Origin: Strigamia acuminata
Lineage: Eukaryota > Arthropoda > Chilopoda > Geophilomorpha > Linotaeniidae
Assembly (NCBI GenBank): GCA_949358305.1
Contig: OX442317.1
Coordinates: 188,001-252,000 of the forward strand
Reading direction: 5' to 3'
Length of the DNA stretch: 64,000 nucleotides
Numbering within the stretch: the first letter of the stretch is position 1; each line of letters starts with the position of its first letter. Of the stretch, positions 10,601-19,678 are shown piece by piece. A program made the translations under genes and the position numbers. The notes beneath the pieces are model-generated. The model was given only the letters and a program-made list of their open reading frames with translations. It ran no database searches and was not told where the DNA came from.

Positions 10601-13600
10601 AATGGAACTGCATCAACACGGCGCCGAGGTCACGGTCAACTCGGGGTCGATCTCTGCATTTCCATTGGTCGAATCCAACAACGCATTGTTCGCATTTCAA
10701 TACTCCCGTCGCTCGCTTCTTCTCATCGCCACAACTCAAACGTCATGTCGTAAGAGGCTGCGCCGCGCCGCACCGCACCGCTCCACCATCCGTAGAAATG
10801 TTGATCGCATCCGTCCTTCTCTCTTCTTGGCTCTTCCTCGCCCTCGCCCTCGCCCTCGCCGTCGACGTCGACGTCGACGTCGACGTCGCCAGCACGCTCA
10901 GTGTCGCGCCGTCCACGGCCAAACAGGTACGATTCTTTTATTATTTTTTTTTTTTTTTGCTTTCTTCCTTTCTTTCTTTCTTTCTTCCCACCCATTTCCG
11001 GTCATCAATCTCATTGCATTCTTTTATTTTCTGGTCAAAAGGTAAAAACGAGAAATGAAAAGAAAAGAAAAGAGTTCACGTTTGTCCGTCTCGTGCAAAC
11101 ATTTTAATTATACGACGCGTGGGAACTTGGGCCTAATAACATGTCTTTCGTTCAATTCAGGTGAACGCCACGTCCTATTACAATTACCCGTTCGCAAAGT
11201 ATACTTTGCCCGAATGTGCGACGCAACAAGTGTGCAATGCCGTCTACACGCGACTCAACCGCATCAACTCCTTGTGCGAGTGCCCCGACAAGCACAAAAA
11301 CTCGTGCTCCATCTCGTTCAGAAACGACGACCGCCACACCATCCAGCTGGCCACCGACAAGAGCGGAAAAGTAACAACTAACAAATCACTAAACATTCCA
11401 AACTCAAACTCAAACTCAAACTCCAACCTCTCTCTCTCTCTCTCTCTCTTTTGTGCAATCTTGCAGGCGCTCACTTTGGTGAAGACGTGCGAGCCCATCA
11501 ACAGCGTTCGCCAATGCAAAGGGCCGCACGACTGGGCCATTCTCGCTCTGCAGAACGTGCGCACCGGCAAGAGCCACTACTTGGTCACGTGCCGCTGCTC
11601 AGCCAACGGCCTTCTCGAAGGCCCCGTGGCGCACGAGAACCCTCCTTACGCCAAAATACCCGGAATTCGCGTCTTCGGCATGATTTGCAAAACCACCAAA
11701 TCCGCGCATCGAAAAAGTAAAGAAAAAAACGAAACAAAACAAAACAAAACAAAAGCAATCACATTTTTCTACTTTCAGGAATTTCCAGGTCGCCTTTACC
11801 GATCGGCAAAATCAAGCAATTCTTGGCGTCGCGCAAACATTAATTAATTAATTAATTAATTAATTAATTAATCGATCCATCTTTGTACTGTATACATTTT
11901 GTTTTCTTTCTTATTTAAAATCATTTGTACTCACCCAACATGTCAGTCGTCACTAGTATGTTACACGTGTACATGGCCGTCATCAGACGTTGCGGTTGAG
12001 CTTGGAAGGCCCGCCTGCAGCCCTCCTTCATGGCCGACATCAGTTGTCCGGAAAACGGCCCGTACGGATCGGCACTCGCTTCCCCTGGCTCGGCGTGCTC
12101 GCACTCCTCGAACACGATACACACCCCTCTCATGGGCTCCTCGCACAGGGGTCCCGCCAGAGTGGCCAACTGAAAACCTCCCGTCAAACTGCCCTCCCAC
12201 TTGCACAGAAACGAGTCGCGCGCCTCGCGCCGGTCCAAATTCCACACCGACGGTTGGCGGTGCTCGCGATCGCGGTTCAACAGCAAGTTCGGTCCTTGTC
12301 GGCGCGGCCCGAACGCCCAGATCTCTTCCGTCGCGTTCGTCCAGTCGGTGCCGGCCTCGTCAAAAGCGTCCTGCAATTTCACGCGCAGCACATCGACGGC
12401 GTCCAGCATCTCGCGCGACAACACTTTCTCGCCGTCCAAAGCTTCCAACACGCGCGCGTTGTCTTCCAGCAAACCAGTCACTCGGTCCGGCAGAGGAACT
12501 GCTCGCAATTTCAACGTGCACGCTTTATTCGCCGTGTGCATCGACACGAGTCCGTTGGCGGCGGCAGCGGCGGCGTCCGCCCTACTCGACTAACGAACAG
12601 AAATAATGACATTTTTCTCTTTTTTTTTTCAATTTGGTAAATCTTTACTTTGTTCGGTTGACCGTCGATCATCTCGTTCATCATGTCCACTTTGGGCGGC
12701 ACGATGATGGTTTCCCGAAACGGAACGATCGGTTGCGACGCCAAGATTTCCACCTTTGCAAAACTAGAGCAAAACATGGAAAACTCTTTTTTTTTTAAGT
12801 CTGGAAGAATTCGACTCACCTCTTCCGCAAATCGTCCAAGCACCTTTGCAAATGCACTTCTCCCGTCGTCACGATCACGTGCTCTCCGCTTTCCTGTATC
12901 TGCACTCGCACGGCCGCATCCGCTTGATTCAGAAGTTTGAGTCCTCTGACCAACGCGGGCATATCCACTGAACGAAAGGAGGAAAAAATAAAAAATAAAA
13001 ATCACGGTTTAATTACGAACGAAGGAAATAACAAGACTTCTTTCTTTCTTTCTTTCTTTCTCACCAGTGTGCGCCGGTTCCAACGCCACCCGCACGATCG
13101 GAGGCGACTGCACGTGAAGATCGGTGAACGAAGGACAAGCCAAAGCGGACGAAAGAGTCGCGCTTTTCAACACGTGTTCTTCCAATCCGCCGATTCCTAC
13201 AAATTTCGTTCGTAAATTTAAACTTAAAGTTTAATTCAAAGTTAAAAAATTGCAAAGATTGAGTGAATTACCTACAATGTTACCGGCCGGCACCTGCTCG
13301 AGCATTTCCAGCTGTCTTCCCATCAGCAAGTAAAGGTCAGAAACCTCAAAACTAGTCATGTGTTGATCGGATTTCAAATCTTTCAAGGTCAACGCTTCGC
13401 TAATGAACATTCCTTTGGATTGCTGCAAATTTATTCATTCGTTCATGAAAATCGGATAAGTATCGCGGAAGTAACGCGTTCTCATTACATTTTCCAACGC
13501 TACTGCCGGGTCGTGTTTCGGTCCCAAAACGTACACGCGCTGTCCTCGGCGCAAGCAGCCGCTGAACACGCGAGCGAAGGCCACGAAAACCGGTAGATCG

Positions 13601-15589
13601 CGTCGCTCGCGCTCGCGCTCGCGCTCGCCCTCTTCCTGTTCGGCCGCTTTGTCGTCTTCCGACGACGGAGGCTCGGCGGCGTCGCCTTTATCTCTGTCGT
13701 CTCTTGCTCGCAACAACGCGAGTTTCAACTGCCTGGATTTTTCCCGACGTTCCATTATCTCCTCTATCGTCAACGGCCTTTGCTTAAACTTGGGCAAATC
13801 TCTACTGTCGACGGTAAACATTTTCGACACGAATACAATCGTGGGAACATCATCGTTGCTCGAACAAGCGACAAAATCTGAAAGCAAAAGTTTTCAACAA
13901 ACGAGAAAAGAAAATATTTCTTTCTATCATTTTAATCGCCATTTACGTTGCTTTAACCGTTGAGTTTCGTTCGGCAAACTGTCGAACCGTCTCCCATTTC
14001 CGCACATCAACTTCTCGCATCTTTCCTCCGACATTTGCAACGGACCCGGAAGCTTCTCGCACACCATATCTAAAAGTATTTTTTTTTTAAATTAATCCTT
14101 AAATTTATTGATCGGAAATATTCACCCAACGCAGACTTGGACAGAGGTAACCATTGACTGCAAATCAATTGCAACAACATTCGCGAATCCGAACACTTCA
14201 AATCTCGCGGTTTGATCTCCAATTTCAGTGACGAAATTATTTTCTCCATCATTTGAGGATCCCTGAAAAAGATAAAAATAAAGACTCGAATAATCAGATC
14301 GCATTTCGTCAAACTCCGACGGCAAACCAACTTTCGCTCGACGACCGCTTCGTAAACCGACCACAGGTTTTCCAAAATAAATTGCACGAACAGCGGTTTC
14401 TTCGCTCTCGCCTACAAACAAATCATTTAATTTAAAGAAATAAAGAAAGAAATTAATTAATTAATTAATTAAATATCACCTGAGCTCCCTTGACTATTCG
14501 CTTGGTTTTACCATTCAAGTAATAATCGCCCCAGAGAGTTTTCAACAAGACGCTTTCTTTGATTCCTAATTTTTCCGTATACATTTTAGCAAAATGAGAT
14601 ATTCTGTAACCGTGATCGTCATTATAATGCAAAATATCGTAGACGCGAATCGATTCTCACCCGAAGCCCCATCCGTCGAGCGCGCAGGCAAACGTCACGT
14701 TTCCTTGGTCGGGCGAAAAGTACACGTTCGAATCGTCCGTCTCCTCCAGCCCCGAACTCCAATCGTAAAGCTCGTCGCCGCTCACTTCGTGCCGCTTCCT
14801 CTCGGCACCACTGTCCGATTCTTTCGATAGTTTGCTCAAGATTTCCGTCGTGAAAAGCTCGCCTACGACCGCGTTCACCTGCAATCAATCACTAGCGATT
14901 TCCCATCACGCGCACAATTGCTTAAACGCAATTAATGCTCACCTGCTCCAGGATCTGCTGCAGGTGCACGTAAGCGTCGAGCGGGCTCATCTTCTGCTCC
15001 ACTATCAACCTATCCATCTTATTGAGTATCAACACCGGCTTCAAGCCCTCGATCCACGCTTGCTTCAACGACACTTTGGTCTGCGCGCAAACGCCTTCGA
15101 CCACATCGACCAGGATGATGGCGCCGTCGCACAGCCGAACGCCGGTCGACACTTCGTTCGTAAAATCAACGTGGCCGGGCGAGTCGATCAAATTAATTAA
15201 ATACTCTTCGTCGTCTCTGCGATGGTACAAAGCGATCGCGCTCGATTTCATCGTGATTCCCCGCTGCTGCTCGTCCTCTCTGCTGTCCATGTACCGCAAC
15301 TAAACGACCGCACCAATTTTCAAATCACAACTCATTTTCCGCTTTTATTTTCCTTACTTTTCCAGCTAATTTTTGCGATATTATACCGTTAGACGCGATC
15401 AACGCGTCGGCCAACGTAGTTTTGCCTTCAACATTCAACATTATTTAACATTCATCGACATTATTATTACGCTATTTTATTTATTTATTATGACATACCG
15501 TGATCAACATGGGCCATGATGCACAAGTTTCTTATGTTCGATGGATTTCTCTGTAGTTGAGAAAACCTCTCCATTTTAGCGCAATTCAT
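7637..15589 (-). CDS. EFL1: Elongation factor-like GTPase 1 (60S ribosome maturation)
   Basis: Multi-exon gene whose start ([19 protein letters not shown]) leads into the P-loop region [10 protein letters not shown], split by an intron, then [19 protein letters not shown] and the switch I block [20 protein letters not shown], the DSPGHVDF motif and ILNKMDR. The tail [20 protein letters not shown] and [14 protein letters not shown] matches the EFL1 C-terminus, which differs from EF2. EFL1 works with SBDS in the cytoplasm to release eIF6 from pre-60S subunits. An EFL1-specific insert holds a Glu-Arg dipeptide run (near 13600-13625). Most introns are short, but the one after VTTDMLG (donor at 11933) runs to an acceptor at about 8233 and contains two opposite-strand genes. 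A 5' untranslated intron appears to end at the start codon (donor near 15657). Confidence 0.93.
8563..8597. repeat. (ATTC)n microsatellite
   Basis: About nine copies of CATT/ATTC in the large EFL1 intron, upstream of the nested argos promoter. Confidence 0.9.
8783..8855 (+). promoter_or_regulatory. Probable promoter of the nested argos gene (two TATA-like boxes)
   Basis: ATAAAAGG at 8783-8790 and TATAAATA at 8848-8855 lie 125 and 60 bp before the argos start codon at 8909. Either could direct transcription on the plus strand, showing that the nested gene carries its own promoter inside the EFL1 intron. Confidence 0.5.
8909..10095 (+). CDS. aos: Argos / giant-lens secreted EGF antagonist
   Basis: Four exons: 8909 to about 9034, about 9347-9520, about 9600-9807, and about 9891-10095. 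A signal peptide ([17 protein letters not shown] followed by a Leu-Ser-Ala repeat) leads to three cysteine-rich domains with the full Argos pattern: [47 protein letters not shown], then [30 protein letters not shown] and a terminal TYSAYCI. Argos is a secreted inhibitor that sequesters Spitz-type EGF ligands and limits EGF receptor signalling; it is known from arthropods. The protein is shorter than the Drosophila one, lacking the long insertion in domain 1. The gene lies wholly inside an EFL1 intron on the opposite strand, followed by a paralogue in the same orientation. Confidence 0.9.
9822..9849. repeat. (TTAA)n-type repeat in the last argos intron
   Basis: About five copies of ATTA/TTAA. 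The same simple repeat recurs at 11841-11871, 14455-14472, 23648-23660, 29940-29980, 58732-58760 and 62193-62218, mostly just inside introns or at gene ends. Confidence 0.85.
10096..10797. other. Spacer between the two nested argos-family genes
   Basis: Contains the likely 3' untranslated region of argos with A- and GA-rich low-complexity sequence (about 10200-10260), then mixed sequence that must hold the promoter of the argos-like gene. Open frames on both strands here are weak and show no family match. No RNA gene was seen. Confidence 0.45.
10798..11843 (+). CDS. Argos-like two-domain secreted cysteine-rich protein
   Basis: Four exons (10798-10926, 11161-11370, 11467-11716, 11779-11843) join in frame to 217 residues. 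The signal peptide runs into a Leu-Ala repeat and then a Val-Asp repeat. The mature part has two cysteine-rich domains that follow the argos pattern: [31 protein letters not shown], then [24 protein letters not shown] and GMICK. The third argos domain is missing and is replaced by a short basic tail ending FLASRKH. The intron after the signal peptide and the one before the second domain match argos in position and phase, so this looks like a tandem duplicate. Function is unknown: it could bind an EGF-type ligand, but the domain that helps clamp the ligand is absent. Alternatives are other secreted arthropod cysteine-rich proteins of similar pattern. The stop codon falls in a (TTAA)n run. Confidence 0.68.
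11841..11871. repeat. (TTAA)n repeat starting at the argos-like stop codon
   Basis: Seven to eight copies of TTAA begin with the stop codon of the argos-like gene. Any change in repeat length leaves the stop intact. Confidence 0.9.
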
Positions 15590-15725
15590 CTAAAATGACG
15601 ATCACTAAATTACAAGTCCTCCAAATTCCTAAATAAACTCCATTTCATACTTACCGTGTATTGCGACACGAAGTTTCACTTGAAACGTGCTCACTAACCG
15701 CGTTCCGAAATCCAGCAGTTGTTGA

Positions 15726-15770
15726 GTTATGACGTCAAAATCAACGCAACGTTGATCTTGACGTCATAAC
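15726..15770. promoter_or_regulatory. 45-bp near-perfect palindrome with two TGACGTCA sites upstream of EFL1
   Basis: Arms 15726-15746 and 15750-15770 are 21 bp long, differ by one base and are separated by 3 bp. Each arm contains the CREB/ATF consensus TGACGTCA. It lies about 70 bp upstream of the putative 5' untranslated exon of EFL1, a typical place for a proximal promoter element. I infer a regulatory role; a small inverted-repeat insertion is the alternative. Confidence 0.6.
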
Positions 15771-15868
15771 ACTTTCAACACTTGGAAAAAATAAAGAAAA
15801 ATAAACTTGAAGAAATAGTTCGTAAAAGAAGGAAATACGAGAAAGAGAGCATATATGTAAAAACTCGT

Positions 15869-17187
15869 ACTTTAGAATAGGGCCCACTTCAGAATGGGCC
15901 CAAAATTTCGTTACTTACTAAACAAACCCTCCTTAGTCCAAAAATGACACTCATAAGTGTCGGAAGTGAACCTAACTTTAACCTAACTTGACCTGGTTAA
16001 GGTTATGGAAGGTTAAGGTTAGGTTAGTGTTGGGTTAGTGTTGGGTTAGTGTTGGGTTAGTGTTGGGTTAGTGTTAGGTTAGGTTAAGGATAGGCTAGGC
16101 CGGATTAGGTTAGGTTAAGATTAAGTTTATTTCCGACATTTTTGAGTGTCATTTTCGATTTTGCTTTTATTAATTTTGAACAAAAAATATTTCAATGATA
16201 ATTGAAGAATACACAAACAATTTGTACAAATATTTCGCAACGCACAAGCTGGCGAAACCAAAAATCGATAGAATAGAGCAAAAATTTAATTTACAAAAAA
16301 ATTGAATACAGTTAAACTAAAATCTCAAATGAGTTGCTCCAAATGTTCAAACATCGTTCAAAAAATTGTCCTTAATCTCTCGGCGAGTAAAAACGAAGAC
16401 ATTGTTTTACGTAAATCGTCAGTGTTTGATGATAAGCAATTTTTGGGCGGTATTATTTCGTTCAGTCGTCTCCAGATGGCAGGAGCGACCAGAGACTGTT
16501 TGCGATAGGAAAACAGTGGCGCCATCTATGATTTCAGATTTCTATTAATTAGAAGTTAAAATGCCTCTGACTTGTGAGTGGTGATTATGCTTTGGAAAGT
16601 ACCTGATTTATCGCCCATGGAAGCAATGCAACACGGTATAGTCCAGCTTGTATTTTACACACAGCTCGGTTTCAACAGGTTTGGCACACCTGTTAAATTG
16701 TACTCCGTATATGTTTTTCGGATTTAGTGTTCAGATTGAAGCGACTTTTGATCATGAGCGATAAATTCGGATACGTTTATTCGATTTACACAGTTAAGTT
16801 TCAACAATAGTTAGTGCAGTTTCGTCAGTTTGTGTTTATGTCTGGGCGATAAATTCGGATGCGTTTTCACATCGACAGAGCAGTTTCAGTTTGAATTTCA
16901 GTGAGAATTTCAGCTAGATATTCAGTGCAATTTCAGCTTGTATTTCTGCATGAGCGATAAATTCGGATGACTTTTTTAGGTATTCAGTCCAGTTTCAGCT
17001 TGTATTTGTGAGTTACCTTAGGTTGGGTTAGTGTTGGGTTAGGTTAAGGATAGGCTAGGCCGGATTAGGTTAGGTTAAGATTAAGTTTATTTCCGACATT
17101 TTTGAGTGTCATTTTCGGACTCAGGAGGGTTTGTTTGGTAAGTAAAGAAATTTTGGGCCCGTTCCGATGCGGGCCCTATTCTAAAGT
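15869..17187. mobile_element. Non-autonomous element with long terminal inverted repeats
   Basis: The left end (ACTTTAGAATAGGGCCC..., to about 15990) and right end (about 17080-17187) are imperfect inverted copies over more than 100 bp, including the paired GGGCCC boxes and the segment around ACAAACCCTCC. A further copy of the inner right end (about 16074-16156) lies in direct orientation with 17036-17118, so the left part can also fold on itself from about 15944 to 16156. An 11-bp unit (GTGTTGGGTTA) is repeated about five times near 16030-16075. No transposase-like frame is present, so this resembles a MITE or foldback element. I could not find a clean target-site duplication at the ends. 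Confidence 0.68.
16755..17010. repeat. Degenerate ~95-bp tandem repeat inside the element
   Basis: The phrase GCGATAAATTCGGAT recurs near 16760, 16847 and 16953, and TTTCAGCTTGTATTT recurs near 16935 and 16992. The spacing is roughly 85-105 bp. It lies between the duplicated inner arms of the element. Confidence 0.65.
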
Positions 17188-17875
17188 AACTCCAAAATCT
17201 AAAATCACAACTGCTGATGGATTTCGCGCAATTCATAAAAAAAAAAGAGAAAAAAGATCACAATATTATAAGTTCACAAATTTGTAAATAAATGCTAATT
17301 TATTCTTAACCACGTTCCGTAACTATTAGAACTGGTGTGGTGACATCACACGACCCACCCACCCACCCACCACCGCGTGCCTCGCCTCGATGCTCACATG
17401 TGTCTGATAAGATGGCAGTCAATTAGAGCCGCGAATTTGTCATTATTTTGCACACAAATTCGGCACACTCAACTCGTGTTTGAATTTCAGGAAAAGCTCA
17501 CACTCGACCAATTCCTAATGGATCGACAATTGCTGGAAGTAATATGACAATTAACCGTCACTTACTTGTTAGTGGCCATCCGATTTCGAACGAGGTAAAA
17601 CTAACACGAGTGATGTTTGTTTTTGCCGATCCGAGACATGTCTTTAAAATGCACGTCAAACTGGAGAAGAGATAATTACGCTATACACTAACTCGTAAAT
17701 CAATTGAAACAGTTGATTCAAATATTTCAAGTAAAAAAGAGAGAAAAAAAAGTGTCTTTCTGTAAGTTTGGGCTTTGGCAGTGCCAGTGGTTTTGGGTTC
17801 TAAAAGTGCTGCTGCGTCTCCAATCTTCATCCTTTCTCTTTTCATTTCCCGTGCATGCTTGTCTGCATTGAAACT

Positions 17876-18362
17876 GCATTGCAAATTTTTATCTTGCCCG
17901 ACTGGACATAAGCAATTCGGCGACAGACGTGTTGGTAAATTGTGAAAATTGACAATAAAAATAGTTAATTCGAGTGATTGTCATTTTTTGTTTACTACTT
18001 GAATTTTAGATGTAAATGAATGCGCGGATCAAATGTGCGGACCAACGGGTTCGTAAATGAACACGGTCGGGAGCTTCAGGCATGAATGTCCCAGAGGTTT
18101 CACTCTGGATCGAACGGGCAAATTATGTATCGATATCGACGAGTGCGGGGGCGACAGTCAAAAATATCAAATGGGATGTCGCAACATCCACGGATCGTAC
18201 AGATGTTCTTGCCCCGACGGGTTCCTTCAGCACACAAACTGGAACCACTGCATCGGTGAATAAGTGTGATAATTTTCAATTCTTTAAGTCTCAAATTGTT
18301 CATTTCACATGAGAACGAATGCATGGAACTAGAGATCTACGGGTCGGCATCGTGTCAGAATC
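17876..18362 (+). pseudogene. Decayed calcium-binding EGF gene fragment
   Basis: Pieces of a fibrillin/hemicentin-type protein can be read in order: CPTGHKQFGDRR (about 17898), DVNECADQMCGPTG (18008), MNTVGSFRHECPRGFTLD (18057), DIDECGGDSQKYQMGC, HGSYRCSCPDGF, and ENECMELEIYGSASCQNQ (18312). Splice-like sites flank the blocks. A stop codon (TAA at 18054-18056) stands where the EGF pattern expects a cysteine, and another conserved cysteine is replaced by His in FRHECP. No upstream start or downstream domains are present in the region. It therefore looks like a dead, partial copy of an EGF-repeat gene located elsewhere, probably moved by duplication of a genomic segment since introns are kept. 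Confidence 0.62.
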
Positions 18363-19678
18363 AATTCTTATCCATCCTATCTATTGTTGTCTATTTTTTT
18401 TCGTTGTCTTCGTTTTCTTCTATTTATTCTTCGTTTTCCTTCATCACTCATCGCTAGTAAATAAAATTAGGTATAATAGTCATTCTATTCTAGTAAATAA
18501 GTTCAAACTTTCCTAGGTATTAGTCAAGGCTTTCCGGAAATCTTCAACCTCTTCCCACACGTCCTCGTCAAGTTGCGTCGCAGCCAACGCGAATGAAACG
18601 ATGTCTCTCTTGGAGCGACGTGTATTTCGGAACGCTCATATTCACTTTTTTTCCTGTTACCACGACTAAGAGCTTAGAGTACGCCGCCACAACGTAATTC
18701 TTGACTTTCGAATTTAAAAATAAACAAAATAAATAAATAAATAAATAAATAAATAAGTAAATACAACTCGCGAATCGACATCCACTTCTTTTCTTTGACG
18801 GCTTCACTGCATTGCGCATCACCATCAGTGTTCCGTAATCCAGTCGTAGTAGTTCGTTTAGAACTCAAAACGTGGCGTCGGGTCATGAAAAAAAACAAAG
18901 AAAAACAAAACTTGAAAAAAAATCGTTTTGAAAGAAGAAAGTATCAGAAAAAAAGTAGCTCTAACAACCTCGCACTAATTGAATATCCTTTCCCGGCTAA
19001 ACCCGGAGATGAAGTCAACCCTTAACTGGGTGAGCTAGAAAACGTTGGGACTTCAAACTCGCCTGTTCTAAAACTAGGTGCTACCTGACCCCGAGCCCAC
19101 CCTCGGCTAACACTACGTCCCCGACTAACCAACTAACATTACCTCACCGAATCCCCCCGTACCGCCCTTGACATTCGTGGCCGACCTCCTCCAAATAAAG
19201 CTAGTACCTGCTGGTCCATGCCACGACTCCTCATCTGAATTGCCCCCTCCGCCCTAACAAACCCGAAAACGAATCAGAAAAATACTTCTTACCGTCTCAC
19301 ATCGTGTCCAAAGGTCGAATGATTTTGAAAACTTGAAAATCGAAAATTCTCAACTGAAATTATGATTCAAATTTGATTGGATGAGTTCTAATCACCTGAT
19401 AAGCCAACGAATCAAAAACAAATATTAACATCAGGTGATTTATTTTGTCGCTGCGGTGGTGTGTGTTGACCGTTGGAAATTCAAAAATCTAAAAACACAA
19501 TAACTGCCGATGTAACCTTCGTATGTATGTATGTATAACAATATAACTTTTTATTTTATTTTCAAATGATGAATAAATCGTAATAAAAATAAAAAATAAA
19601 TAAATAATTCCCAATTTTATTAAAAATAAACAATTATTGACTAAAATGTTCCATGTTCCACCTATGGTTCTAGATGTG
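18363..19678. other. Gene-free stretch between the EGF remnant and the ZIP transporter
   Basis: Mostly AT-rich. A (TAAA)n tract lies at about 18729-18757. An 11-bp perfect inverted repeat (AATCACCTGAT / ATCAGGTGATT) lies at about 19392-19402 and 19431-19441. The segment near 19475-19510 resembles 17187-17222. A C-rich stretch at 19050-19260 has no convincing open frame. No gene is supported. Confidence 0.5.

Noticed and set aside
16010-16100. GGTTAG-rich repeats as a possible interstitial telomere (arthropod TTAGG)
   Set aside because: The units are an 11-bp GTGTTGGGTTA repeat and irregular GGTTAG motifs within an inverted-repeat element, not regular TTAGG.
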